From assembly GCA_002633005.1 (NCBI GenBank), contig NMRA01000310.1, positions 254,624 through 318,623 on the forward strand: a stretch of 64,000 nt of DNA, read 5' to 3'. The notes beneath the pieces are model-generated. The model was given only the letters and a program-made list of their open reading frames with translations. It did not search any database and was not told where the DNA came from. This DNA comes from Phoronis australis (Eukaryota; Phoronida; Phoronidae). Positions 51,501 through 61,189 of the stretch are shown here, piece after piece (the stretch's first letter is position 1; each line of letters starts with the position of its first letter). The position numbers were made by a program, and so were the translations under genes.

Positions 51501-52096
51501 ATAGGAGCTATACAGTCTCTACTGAGCCAGCTAGAGAAGATGGTCATTGTCTACTCTGGTCCATGAATGCAGATAGGCAGAAAATTAATGAGTAATCCTG
51601 AGTTTTAGCCCCATAGATTATCCAAAAATCATAGGGAACCACTTTAATCCACTAAATATCTGACATTATCCAATGGTAGTCAATGGTTCGGGTCACTAGA
51701 TAATTTAGAAGGGTGAATTCAGGACGTTGCTAAGCCTAAAGTTACCAAACACACAACTCTTGGCTGCAGAGCCTACTACACACTTTTCAAAGCCCATGGC
51801 CGAGTTTTGTTATTCGTCAATCCCATCACGAACTCTTCTGAAGCATTCAGGCAAACACCTGAGAGACCATCAGCTGCATTCGCTTGAACACTACCAATCA
51901 ATTCTACAGCATCAGGCCATTTGGGGGACACATGAAATAGTTGGCTGATGTCATCGCGAGCCAGAAAATTGGACAATCTTCGACCAGTCTCAATCTTAGA
52001 GTTGACTGTGTTGATTATTCTTCGGAAGTCTCCATGAGCAAAATCTTGTCCGAGAGCCCCAACGATGCAGCAAAACATGATTATTCGTAACAACAT
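36577..52096 (-). CDS. NRF-6-like acyltransferase-3 membrane protein, complete
   Basis: This is a multi-pass membrane acyltransferase of the nose-resistant-to-fluoxetine family: an extracellular/luminal NRF domain followed by an acyltransferase-3 domain. The substrate is unknown. Fifteen exons give 741 aa: 52096-51784, 50437-50238, 49439-49364, 49028-48911, 47975-47749, 45379-45212, 44930-44837, 43626-43534, 42626-42467, 41826-41747, 40704-40573, 40166-40049, 39028-38842, 37532-37390, 36693-36577. All phases agree. It has a signal peptide (1-16), NRF-domain cysteines including C82 with PWALKM, NGQYCLANIP and VGLCTPNVC, a first membrane helix in exon 5 (AIFGGVILLATLYDVYL), and VRFLSMSWVILGHS with the family's R-x10-H pair (R347, H358). 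Further family motifs are FFVLSG, FYAHRYWRLTPAYL, WYLANDMQFYVISPL and TYCAYLCHPAI. Length is usual for the family. Acceptors of exons 2 and 6 lie in tandem duplications. Confidence 0.94.
37078..37195. repeat. Near-perfect 54-bp hairpin in acyltransferase intron 14
   Basis: Arms 37078-37131 and 37142-37195 are reverse complements at 53 of 54 positions, with a 10-base loop TGACTAACAT. The arm contains AAGCTTATAAGTTTGGGTTAA. It has the size and perfection of a young MITE, though a structured RNA is possible. Confidence 0.85.
39076..39121. repeat. Short tandem repeat GGACCTCACTA
   Basis: Four copies of about 12 bp (AGGACCTCACTA and variants) lie about 50 bp upstream, in transcript sense, of the acyltransferase exon 13 acceptor. 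Confidence 0.75.
39449..39980. repeat. Higher-order minisatellite, 120-bp period
   Basis: Subunits of about 30 bp (like GGTTTAGGAATAACACTAAGG) form 120-bp higher-order units. GGTTTAGGAATAATACTGAG recurs at 39631, 39751 and 39871, exactly 120 bp apart. It fills much of acyltransferase intron 12. Confidence 0.88.
40282..40340. mobile_element. Palindromic MITE, GAACCAGTTTTC family, copy 3
   Basis: TTTGAGAACCAGCTTTCTGC pairs imperfectly with ACTGACTCTCAAAATA around a loop with AATAGGCATCAAA, matching copy 2 at 23904-23960. Confidence 0.65.
41976..42030. repeat. Palindrome with GTCTGGTCAGC arms
   Basis: GTCTGGTCAGC and GCTGACCAGAC flank a nine-base loop (41976-42006). With its AT-rich right flank it is the inverted relative of 20765-20816. 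Confidence 0.6.
42188..42430. repeat. Interspersed repeat, relative of 18690-18960
   Basis: Same orientation as the copy in the PIGC intron, with substantial divergence. It lies in acyltransferase intron 9, just after exon 9 in transcript sense. Confidence 0.55.
43690..43842. repeat. Degenerate minisatellite GGGCTGTGACTGTAA
   Basis: Roughly nine imperfect copies of a 15-17-bp unit (CTGTGACTGTAAC, CTGAGATTGTAATGGG and similar) lie in acyltransferase intron 7. Confidence 0.7.
45332..45930 (-). repeat. Five-copy tandem array containing the exon 6 acceptor and exon start
   Basis: Five units of 115-122 bp start near 45332, 45453, 45575, 45696 and 45811. The first, lowest-coordinate unit holds the start of the real exon 6. 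On the minus strand each unit carries a pyrimidine-rich acceptor of the type CTGCCACCTTCAG followed by codons for variants of GIANKLLLAFSVYTNG. First exonic bases would be 45379 (real), 45500, 45622, 45743 and 45858. The distances are not all multiples of three, and no good donor was seen in the extra units. Confidence 0.9.
46613..46868. repeat. Tandem repeat, 51-54-bp units, five copies
   Basis: Units resemble GATTACAAGAGGTCATTTAT followed by GTGTTTCTGGTTCTCTGAGT and CTGTGATCCAT. They lie in acyltransferase intron 5. The units adjoin directly with no spacers, so this is not a CRISPR. Confidence 0.88.
48096..48316. mobile_element. Small transposon with CAGGGCTTG-type ends, copy B
   Basis: It begins CAGGGCTTGCAATGACC and ends CCAAGACCTG and aligns with 31267-31523. 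Shared internal blocks are GATGTATCG, AATAGGCTTGTGTGATA, AATAATGATAAAA and GAGGAAATC. It lies in acyltransferase intron 4. Confidence 0.65.
50431..50514 (-). repeat. Tandem triplication across the exon 2 acceptor
   Basis: A unit of 35-36 bp (TCAATCACTGTAATGAGGAG followed by GGGCATAGTAGAAATG) starts at 50431 and 50467, and a third partial copy starts at 50502. On the minus strand each reads as a pyrimidine tract, TTACAG and TGATTGA, giving acceptors with first exonic bases 50437 (used in my model), 50473 and 50508. The 36-bp shift is in frame and stop-free; the third acceptor gives an early TGA. Confidence 0.85.
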
Positions 52097-52594
52097 GTTG
52101 GATTTCGCAAGCCCAAACAGTCAACAGCCAAAACACTCCTTTCCCATCCAAAGCATGACCTAAGCTGACCTAAATTGAACGTCATAACTCAGCGCCACCT
52201 GATGACTAATGCTGGTGCTGTGCTTGAACTTAAAATTTTCTCAACAGACGAACGCACATCAGCTTGGCTTATCCAAAGGCTTTCCAAGTTCACTCAAATA
52301 ATCAAGTAAACTTCACATTGAAAAAATGCGCTGTAGTAAAGAAAATCACATTTTTTAATTAAAATAATGTAAATTCAATTATTCCGAAGAGGCGATCCAA
52401 ACAGCGCCGATTCTATGACACCAGATCGGGGTAAAGAATACTGAAATGGATGATAGTGGGGCCAAGAATTAGAAAAAAATCAATGTTCACCGTATTACTA
52501 TATTGTGTGTTTAATTCTAATTTCACGCATACTCGATCTTGAGATCAATGAGCCACAGATGGCTTAGCGTGGCAAGCCCATTTAACGGTTGGTT

Positions 52595-53135
52595 CTAGTG
52601 GCTCAAGATATTCTGACCATCAAAATGTTTAATTTGTACCAAAAAAATATTGCGTTTCAGACTTTCACACTGTGTCACACACACAGGGCGACTGAGAGCC
52701 CGCCAGCCAAGGGCGGCATATGGCAACGAAATTCTACCAAATTCTTGTACTGAAGAATGTGATCATAGTTGAGATTAAAAACAATAATATAACTGGGTTT
52801 TCAAGAATTTTTTTTTGTCATCGAATGGTAATGCCATACAGTTTTACATGTCTGACACGCAGATCTTTCCGCATTTCAAGTAGGTTTGACCGTCGATCGC
52901 CATAAACAGGTGATTATACCGCGTTGAACGCGGCCACACGCCAGGAATGGGGGCGCGTGGTAACTACGGGATTTACTTTAATATTCTTTCCATGATATGT
53001 TTTGCTAGAGAAACTCAAAATAACTTGCGCGTAACCGTAAAGTCGCATTGAATGCGCCTTTAGCTTTCGTATAAATTTGTCATCATTTACGTCAGACGGC
53101 TCAACATATAGGGCCCACTCACCAAAGTCCATGAC
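52595..53135. repeat. Diverged interspersed repeat, copy 1
   Basis: It aligns in order with 55930-56440. Shared blocks are CCATCAAAATGTTTAA, CTTTCCGCATTTCAAGTA, GGTTTGACCGTC, CGTTGAACGCGG(C/T)CACACGCCAGGA, AGAAACTCAAAATAACTTGC and GCGTAA. No coding frame is conserved between the copies. Confidence 0.75.
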
Positions 53136-54267
53136 TATACGCTCGGGCCTATGAACGCACGTATAAATACTGTAGATCGCCCTAAATATATCCTAGTGAG
53201 AATAACACTGTTTTTAGATTTCAACCATGCACTTTTATTCGCAGATATGCATCCCAAGTATATTTTTGGGAAAAAATCTAAGATACGCAAACTGGGCATA
53301 TATTCTGCTATGCTTATTTACCGTAATCTACGGTGGATCTTCTTAAACCTGTAAACCATGAAAATTTCATTGAGACAGTTTAGTTCAACTAACATATTCA
53401 ACTATGATTCCGCGGTTCTACTTGTTTGGCGTTCCCATGTTTCATTTTGTTCGTTTTTGCTCTCCTGCAGACAGTCATTTTAACGTTGAACAGCAGTTTT
53501 TGATAGACGTAAGAATATTAAAACCAAGAAAGCGGAATTGATGGACAAATAATTACCTGTGAATGTGTGCAAGGGAGTGAATGAGAACACTGTCCCCCCC
53601 CCCCAAGCCTGTCAACGGAAGGCTTCCGTTGACTTGTTTTGGCACGTACCACATTTCTTGTTCTCCTTCTGTGACATCAATTTGTTCTGTAATCAGTCCT
53701 GTGAGGAAACCTTTTCCTCAGGAGAAAAGTGTTCGGACCTTTTTCTATTCATTTTATTGATGACAGAGCCATAATAAAAATACGTCTGCACCGATTCTAC
53801 CTACAACTGTGTGCTTAAACGGCACTGAATACATTAAACCTATCCAAAACAAGGCGTCGTCTTCTCTCTCAGAACACATGACTGTCCGGCAAAATTAAAT
53901 GAAAATCCACACAGGAACTCCAGGCGTAACTTACTTTTTTGAGAAAAAAAATTGGAGGCACAGTTGTTGTCGAGTTTAAAATATTGAGGATTACACGCGT
54001 CAAATTGTGACCTTGCAAGAGGTTAAATAGATAAACACAGAAGTCAACAAGAGGAACGCAGAGCCGGTTGAAATGCGCCCACGATACCACTGCAAACGGT
54101 GTGCTTCAATGAGTATTTTTTAGAATTAGAAAAAAAATGTACATTAGATGCCGCATATTGCGTCAAACCATTCCAAATTGCCATTGCAGTCGCCGTCTCT
54201 CATGGGATGTATAATAAAACACTTGGGTGCAAACAGTTATTGCACAGATATCGCCGGGTTCCTCGGT

Positions 54268-54442
54268 AGAGTGAGAGAGTGAGAGTGAGAGAGAGTGAGA
54301 GAGTGTGAGAGAGAGTGAGAGAGTGAGAGTGAGAGAGTGTGAGAGAGAGTGAGAGTGTGAGAGAGAGAGAGTGAGAGGGTGTGAGAGAGAGTGAGAGTGA
54401 GAGAGAGAGTGTGATAGAGAGTGAGAGTGAGAGAGTGTGAGA
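54268..54442. repeat. GAGAGTGAGAGAGTGTGA microsatellite
   Basis: About 175 bases are purely G, A and scattered T in GAGAGT/GTGAGA units. The Ser-Leu open frame on the opposite strand is an artefact of it. Confidence 0.95.
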
Positions 54443-55225
54443 TCGCTCGAAACGTGGGGACATTTTATTATATTTTAGTACCGACGCTCGTCGTTTTATT
54501 TTTACTATTTTACATTCTTATCCGACGGTAACTGCACAACAACACAGCACTTATATTTGATTTACTTTCTTCACTCGTTCCCACATCCATTACTGTTACG
54601 TTTTACGCAAAATTCGTCAAAATTTAGAAAGCGCATTTTTAACCAAACTGCTGTGACGAGTCTTATAGTCAACAAAAAACCCTTTGTGCCTCGGGAACGC
54701 AAATCCGATATTCTTTCAATATAATTCACATCTCAAGATGTGAGTGACACGAATGGGCTCAGCAGGCTTGAATTTTAGTGTACATATTAATAATGCTTTT
54801 CTCTTTCGCAACTTACGAAAATATGTATTTTTTCATGTAAACAAATTTTAATTGAAATTAAAAATTCATCGTGCTCATGCCGACTTTTAAAAATTTCGAA
54901 GAAATTGAGCTCACCAAAATCGGACAACAACGAAATGGCACAATTTGGAGGTCCGCCAAATTCGGACACCACACAAGTCTTGTCTCACGATATTCGATCA
55001 AGAATGAATTTGTTCTACTGGAGTTAAATTTGAGTGGCCGAAAGTCGCGCGACTTTACCGTAATAAAATAACAGGTTTAGCTCATTGTCAAGTAAAAGGA
55101 ATTCAAAGTTCACACCGCAGCTTTTCTTTTATGCGTGCTATTTATTCGGGTGCTTGGCTAGCCCACGACTGCAAATAGTTACAGTAAATTAATTTGCATT
55201 TACAGTCAGGTTCCGTGTCTAGCCT

Positions 55226-55299
55226 AAGGGAGCTTATCTCGACCTTTTCAGAACAAACCTCTTATGCACTTGTTCTAAAAAGACCGAGATAAGCTCCTT
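55226..55299. repeat. Hairpin element, GGAGCTTATCTCG arms
   Basis: Left arm AAGGGAGCTTATCTCGACC plus TTTTCAGAACAA pairs with the right arm TTGTTCTAAAAAGACCGAGA plus TAAGCTCCTT, with a loop of about 13 bases. It is MITE-like. Confidence 0.75.
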
Positions 55300-55929
55300 C
55301 GGGATTGCGTAGCTTAGGTTACCCGGCCTCCTAGCCGGCACTAAATAGTAACACTTGACTAGTAGTGTGTGACTGCACGTCAAAACACAGTCAGGAAAAC
55401 GAAATCAGCTACAAAAACCAAAAAAACACCTTACACGGGAAAAGGGAAACCCCCTCCCGACCTCTCCCAGCCAAGTTCGACGCTATGCGCCTCGGATTCG
55501 GCGAATCCTAACCCCCCCCCCTTACTGGAAACGTAGATCTGCCACAGGTACGTATAAGTTTTCGCCAACTCCGACACCTACCTAACCCGGCCACCTTGCC
55601 ACTAAATAGTAGCATTAGCGTGTGGGACTGAACGTCAAAACACAACTGTGACAGCTGTGGGTAAAAAATTTGAAATTCAAGTGAAGCTTGCTTTCGGCAC
55701 TTTGCTCTGGTGCAGTCCATTCACAACATTAACGTCAGTCAACTGTACGTAAGTTTTTGTCTACCGCGACACTCAGTGACACCTACCTTAATCATTACGG
55801 TCGTTTCATAGACACACAAGATCTGATGAACGTTTTGAAGGAAAACATTTTAATAATTTTTATTTGCGTCCCGCTGCCCGGCCCGCGATGACTGAAAGTG
55901 TTCATTCAGTTGGTTCTGAGTCACGATAG

Positions 55930-56440
55930 TTCTTATCCCACCCAATGATTTTCTGGCCATCAAAATGTTTAAATTGATGTACGGTTTGTACGGAAAATAT
56001 TTATTTTATTTCGACTTTTTCACTCTGACACAGACAGAGGGCGATAGGTGTGGCCTACGACGTGCATGGGACTGCCTTGCACAAAATTCTACCAATTTCT
56101 CGTAAAAATGTGATCATAATCGAGGTTTAAAAATTAATGTTATTGGGTTCCCAAGAAATTTCTTTATCATAATTTCACACTAGTTTCACACAATCTTTCC
56201 GCATTTCAAGTAAGTTTGACCGTCACAGTGATAATACGTTGAACGCGGTCACACGCCAGGAGGTGCGTGTAGTAAGTACGGGACTCGGTTCAAAGTCATT
56301 CCCTGATGCTGATATGGATTGCTAGAGAAACTCAAAATAACTTGCGCGTAACTCTAAAGTCGCGTTGAGTGCGCCTTCAGTTTTTGTATTAGTTTGCCAT
56401 CATGTACGAGACGGTTGAACATGTATAGGCCTACTCACCG
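55930..56440. repeat. Diverged interspersed repeat, copy 2
   Basis: Same orientation as 52595-53135, with insertions and deletions between them. It may be an old mobile element or a segmental duplication. Confidence 0.75.
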
Positions 56441-57274
56441 AAGTTTAGTGCGGGTGAATTTTGAAATATACGTTGGTGAAATTCCGGCGTATCTGATTTG
56501 TGCCATTTCTGAAACCGCAAGTTTTGGGTTGTCCATCCCTAATAACTAAACCCTAAAGCGTTATCTTGATAGGCCGATGATTTTGATGTCATTGTTGGTG
56601 ACGAAAAACTTAAAGGGATCCTATCACAGTAAAGAGGATTGTTATGAAACCGATTTCACTCATGAGAGTAAAGAGGGCAAACCATAGGTTTAAAAAACAC
56701 AGACACAACGAGATTTGATCATTTAAAATTAGCTCATTTTTCACAGCTGCCGTTTGACAGGGAGCCACGCGGCAGATCCATCCAGATGTATGTAAGCCAA
56801 AGTCAATGTGACAGTCTCAGAATGAAGGCCCAGTGGTGATCGCAGTGGTGTTTATAAAAGGCGGTCGGACGATTTCTGGTTCAAGTAATAGTACATTAGT
56901 TTTATTGCACGCTTCGTACAACGCACACCCAGGGAGGGGGGGGGGGCTCTTGGTGTTTGAACGAGCCCCTCCCCCATTTGGCGAAGTGGGCAAAAGGTCC
57001 GCCTCGGAGAAACAAAAGTAGAAAACGAGACAAAAGTTCACTAAAAAGGCAAGAACTACTAAAATTCGGCGAATGCACAATTCATAGCCCTGAACGTACC
57101 CCGTTTTTTTCTTGCAAAAAACTGAATAGAGCTTCCATATTTTAGCCTCGGTGCGCGTATGCAGCGCGGAGGGGACTAGGAAGGAGGGCAGATCAGTAAG
57201 TACGGTACTGACTGAGCCAGCGTGAAGAAGGGTATACAGTATTTGAGGGTGATATTGTTGGTGAGAAAAGCGGG

Positions 57275-57372
57275 CTGAAATCAGTCTCGACGCGTATGAT
57301 CCGAGCTCAAAGTCTTGACGCGTAACTGAGCTCACAGTCTCGACGCGTAACCTAGCTCACAGTCTTGGCGAT
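57275..57372. repeat. Short tandem repeat with CGACGCGTAAC
   Basis: About four units of some 30 bp contain AGCTCACAGTCTCGACGCGT and variants. CG-rich MluI-like cores stand out in AT-rich DNA. No function is evident. Confidence 0.6.
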
Positions 57373-57752
57373 CACAACTAATATATGTCACCAGTCTTGA
57401 TTCCAGCGAATAACTGGCAGTCTACGGCGAAAATTGGCGATTTGTAATAGTATCGCAAAACTAACACTACTGGACTTACTAAAAAACAAACTTCCCGACG
57501 TTGCGGAGCTGCTTGGTTTCCGCGACTTTTTTGCCTAACAAAATTTCTTGTTTTGTAGCTTTGGTTAAAGTCAACCAGATTTCTCGGTCCTAAAACAGAG
57601 CAAGCAAATGCATACATAATGAGTATTTTTCTATTACAAGAGCATAACGGGGACATGCGAAAATTGGACACGTGACAGGAATGACACTAAACATGTAATC
57701 AAAACGCTGAACAGTGAGGCCTTACAAAAGTTCTCCGAGTGTCATTTGAATC

Positions 57753-57895
57753 CAGTGGCGGATTTAGAGGGGGGCCAAGGGGGCCATGGCCCCCCTAAAA
57801 ATTCTCCCAGATTCCATTTGGCAGTTCCTGAATGGGCAAAATACTAGCTAATCTACCCTGACCCCCCTTAACTCAAAATCCTAAATCCGCCCCTG
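57753..57895. mobile_element. Short hAT-like MITE, CAGTGGCGGAT family, copy 2
   Basis: It starts CAGTGGCGGATTTAGAGG and ends CCTAAATCCGCCCCTG, with good terminal inverted repeats over 143 bp. The interior is similar to the copies at 8179 and 60618. Confidence 0.8.
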
Positions 57896-58512
57896 GATCG
57901 AATTAACATGAAAATGGCCGACAAAGGCGATCGACAGAGAGTGGGGAGAAACTTTACGTGGGGTGAGGGGCAATGCGCGACAGTATCAATACCGTAACCG
58001 GAACCATATGAGACAATGACTGCTATGTCTACGGTAATTAGTATACTGTGTGTAGAATATGTGTGCGCATTTTGTGGTCCACGGGTGCCTGATGTGAAGC
58101 TGGTACCGAATTTACTGAGGCGTGTGCGACTATACACAAAATTCTTGAACAAGGGCATCGGCCTCGGGGTATGTCCAGAATTTTCGACATACCACAGCAC
58201 AAAACTGAGTAAGATATACCGTGACGAGTATCGTTATCAGATTCCCGCAGTGATGGCTCTCACGAATCACTGACTTAATGTACCCGGTATAGGCTGCGAT
58301 CACCAATTGAACTTGCTCAACATTAGTCTCAATGCCGAATATTCACATAACATTAGGAAGCAAAAGTTTTCCATCTTGTAGTAAATTTCTCGCATCTATA
58401 TTACACTTGGTTTTTGTCCCTCGCAAGATGCTTACGTGGTCACCCCATTTGGCCCGGGCAGACTAGCGCCCCGCGCGCGGAGCAAATTAAGTCGAAGATT
58501 TTTATATTTTAG

Positions 58513-59472
58513 ATGTCTATTTTTTACCCCCTGCCTTGTGAGGGTAGGCCAAACTTGCTCATGAGCAAATTGCACTTTTGTGCGGGTATCGATAATATGA
58601 CCAGTTCAATGCAGATGGGCCGGACGGTGCCCCGGCTGCTGCACTATCGGGAACTAAAAAATTCCCCACAATTCAGCCTACACACTGATATCCACCGCAC
58701 AACTGAGTGTCCGGGTATCCAGACCACGCATGAAAACACCGTTGTATCCTTGGCTGTCGATCACAATGCCCATACTGTCACCGACTCCCTTGTCAACGCG
58801 ACAGGCGGATTCTATTTAAGCCGAACTCCTGTTCGCCCAAGGCTCCGGCGTGAGTTAATTCGCAGTTTCAACGTCTTCCGGAAGGTGACGCTTCAGTACA
58901 CCCCGTGTTTGAAGTATCGTTCATGTGCGGATGTTTTGCAGCCCGCTGCTCGAAGGTGAGAATTTTGCTCTTCATTATTGGGTGTGTTGATGTCGAAAGC
59001 AATGTTGTGCTTATCTCAGAATCACAAAGCTTAGTCACATTTATCAGGTTACTGGAATATTGATATTGGTTTGAGTTGTTTACACGATCAGATCTGACGA
59101 CCTGCCCCTGCTCATCAATGATCAATGTGACAATGATCCATCATCAATCGTCGTTGACATATAGCATTGAATTTGAAAGACATTCATGACTGCATTTCCG
59201 TCGCCGGCGTCACTGCCGTGTGGACTGTCATATTCGACCACTGTCGTTAACGAGGGTATTCCATGAACCACTTTATTTCAAGATCTACACACATTTATGT
59301 GTTTTCTAACTCCCTTACAACTGTTTTGGTTTGACATCAAGTGAGCTCATCTTGTCACTGTGTTCACAGGCAACCCCAGTTTGCATATCTGCTAGTTACC
59401 TCCGGTATGCCATTGCTAGATGCAATGGGTGCGTCCCGTGACCCAATTCATGTATTTCTAGCTAGGGTTTAG
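58513..59472 (+). CDS. Possible two-exon gene, product not recognised
   Basis: An ATG-initiated frame of 147 codons (58513-58955) ends exactly at a good GTGAGA donor. A strong acceptor, TTGTCACTGTGTTCACAG, at 59369 joins it in phase to 34 more codons (59370-59472) ending in TAG, for a total of 181 aa. The product is rich in T, R, H and L, with no evident membrane segment or coiled coil, and I do not recognise it. An AG directly before the ATG follows a T-rich stretch, so the first part could also be an internal exon. An open frame of this length can occur by chance in 64 kb. Confidence 0.25.
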
Positions 59473-59569
59473 ACATGTCCACACCTCTAATTGATCTTGA
59501 ACAACTTGCCCTCTCGAGCAAAATAGCAAAATATCCTTGTTAATAGCGCCGGTGTAGAAAAATCTTCCA

Positions 59570-59645
59570 ACACCAAGACCTGAACTAGGGTTTCTGGCAT
59601 GAGAGTCAAGGTTTCCAAACCATTCGTCCAATAGGCAGTTGCTGC
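59570..59645 (-). mobile_element. tRNA-like SINE head, copy 1
   Basis: Read on the minus strand, an A-box-like TGGACGAATGGTTTGGA is followed about 40 bp on by a B-box-like AGTTCAGGTC. It aligns with 60030-60100. Both are diverged from a functional tRNA, so this is a SINE or tRNA relic rather than a tRNA gene. Confidence 0.5.
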
Positions 59646-59895
59646 TTGGCAAGCGATGTAGAGAGGCTTATACAACTCTATGGCACACCCAAAAGTCACG
59701 TGTCACAACATTCCTCCCCCTTCTACGGATATGTGTCGCATGCCCCTCTCATTGGCCACATCTGATCAGGGTTTACATGGGAGTTGTTGGAGTCTGGCTC
59801 CGTATTGCCCCAAGAGGTGGCGCTTATATCCCATCTGGTTATGGATTCTGGCGTTGTTGGTCGTCAATGTAGAAAAATCGCTAAAATTTGAGTGG

Positions 59896-59998
59896 ATGGG
59901 TCCTTACTGAAAATGGCTGCCGGGAACCAGTTTTCACTGAGTAACGAAAATATCCGTTCACCCGTGAAAACTGGTCCGGTAGCCATTTTGAAGATGAA
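59896..59998. mobile_element. Palindromic MITE, GAACCAGTTTTCACTGA family, copy 4
   Basis: AAAATGGCTGCCGGGAACCA with GTTTTCACTGAGTAACG is matched by CCGTGAAAACTGG and CCGGTAGCCATTTTGAAGAT. It is closest to copy 1 at 22308. Confidence 0.8.
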
Positions 59999-60029
59999 TC
60001 GTATGTTCGATTTTCTCTAGTGCTCACTG

Positions 60030-60100
60030 AAAGACTTGAACCAGGGTGCCCTACGTGAGAGCAGTGAAAGCGTCCAAACTGTTTGACCAAGAGGCATGCA
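60030..60100 (-). mobile_element. tRNA-like SINE head, copy 2
   Basis: The minus strand reads GCCTCTTGGTCAAACAGT, an anticodon-arm-like stretch and CCTGGTTCAAGTC. The spacing of A and B boxes is tRNA-like. It lies some 460 bp from copy 1 in the same orientation. Confidence 0.55.
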
Positions 60101-60171
60101 ATTGTCTCTTGAAAAGTGATTTTGGGAGCGTGTAATTAAATACGAATCTACATTATGTGTCACTGCTGTAT

Positions 60172-60586
60172 GTGAACTTGGAATCCTGCTTAATCTCAAG
60201 ATTAAGCGGAAGTGAGTGTTACGTGAACTTGGAATACGCGAGGCAACGTGACAAGTTTACTCAAATAATCACGTTCATGTTCATAAAAATTTGTCCTGCA
60301 CTAAATCAAGTCACGTTTGAATAAAATAATGTTAATTTTAACCAACCTTTTCAACTACGGGCGATCAGTTTCACCAAACAATCAATTTAGCCATTCACAT
60401 ATTCCTCCAGTTCAGCGGCACAAGTTATGGTAAAGGAGAAAATGGTTAATCGTGAGGTCAATAATTACAAAAATTCTTTTCACCGAACAAAAATTTCACA
60501 TTTTTGCCTAAAAGAATATTCAATTCCAAGTTCCTGCAACACTCACTTCCGCTTAATCTTGAGATTAAGCAGGATTCCAAGTTCAC
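60172..60586. mobile_element. Element with perfect 49-bp terminal inverted repeats
   Basis: The arms 60172-60220 and 60538-60586 are reverse complements at all 49 positions. Each arm contains a second hairpin, GCTTAATCTCAAGATTAAGC. The 317-bp interior is AT-rich and codes for nothing recognisable. No target-site duplication is evident. Confidence 0.9.
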
Positions 60587-60617
60587 ACCATCACAAGGCT
60601 GAAGTGTCCACTCTACT

Positions 60618-60909
60618 CAGTGGCGGATTTAGAGGGACGCCAAGGGGGCCATGGCCTCCTCTAAAACTCTCCCAGATTCCATTTGGCAGTTGGGAGGTGC
60701 AGATGTCTGACAGGCAAAATCCTGGCTAATACTCTGCCCTGCCCCCCCCCCNNNNNNNNNNNNNNNNNNNNNNNNNNNNNNNNNNNNNNNNNNNNNNNNN
60801 NNNNNNNNNNNNNNNNNNNNNNNNNNNNNNNNNNNNNNNNNNNNNNNNNNNNNNNNNNNNNNNNNNNNNNNNNNNNCCCCCCTAACTAAAAATCCTGGAT
60901 CCGCCCATG
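60618..60909. mobile_element. Short hAT-like MITE, CAGTGGCGGAT family, copy 3 (contains gap)
   Basis: It starts CAGTGGCGGATTTAGAGG and ends CCTGGATCCGCCCATG. The assembly gap 60752-60876 falls exactly in its poly-C tract, so the true length is unknown; the other copies are about 145 bp. Confidence 0.75.
60752..60876. other. Assembly gap in a poly-C tract
   Basis: There are 125 Ns between CCCCCCCCCC and CCCCCC inside a MITE. The cause is probably the homopolymer, and little sequence may really be missing. Confidence 0.95.
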
Positions 60910-61189
60910 TTACTGTACACCTTACGACTGATATGGCTTAGAAAGGATCAGACAAGCAAATGTAACCTCATACTCGTCCAAGATGTAACTGGCCTACAGC
61001 TGATAACGACTCCCGCATTTTCTGTAAGTTTGAACCTACTGACTATAACTTGCTCTGGGGCAAGCTGTCCTAGAACAAGTTTCCCTACCTGGATAAGGTG
61101 GCGTAAGTTGTCACAGGTGTGTCAAATTGTCCGAGCTCAAGTGGTGTCCATGCAACTACTGGACCTACTGACCACTCATTCCAATTGTA

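Larger units (their letters stand above)
52097..58500. other. Gene-poor, repeat-rich upstream region of the acyltransferase gene
   Basis: No gene is recognised. The promoter of the acyltransferase gene should lie just above 52096. The stretch contains a diverged duplicate pair (52595-53135 and 55930-56440), a GAGAGT microsatellite, a hairpin near 55226, related blocks around 55330-55800, a tandem ACGCGTAA repeat near 57275-57372 and a hAT-like MITE at 57753. Confidence 0.6.

Noticed and set aside
54200-54463. Minus-strand frame encoding Ser-Leu repeats
   Set aside because: It is a direct translation of the GAGAGT microsatellite.
56817-57335. 172-codon minus-strand open frame, one of the longest in the window
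   Set aside because: It runs through a G-tract and a tandem repeat, has no splice partners and resembles no protein I know.
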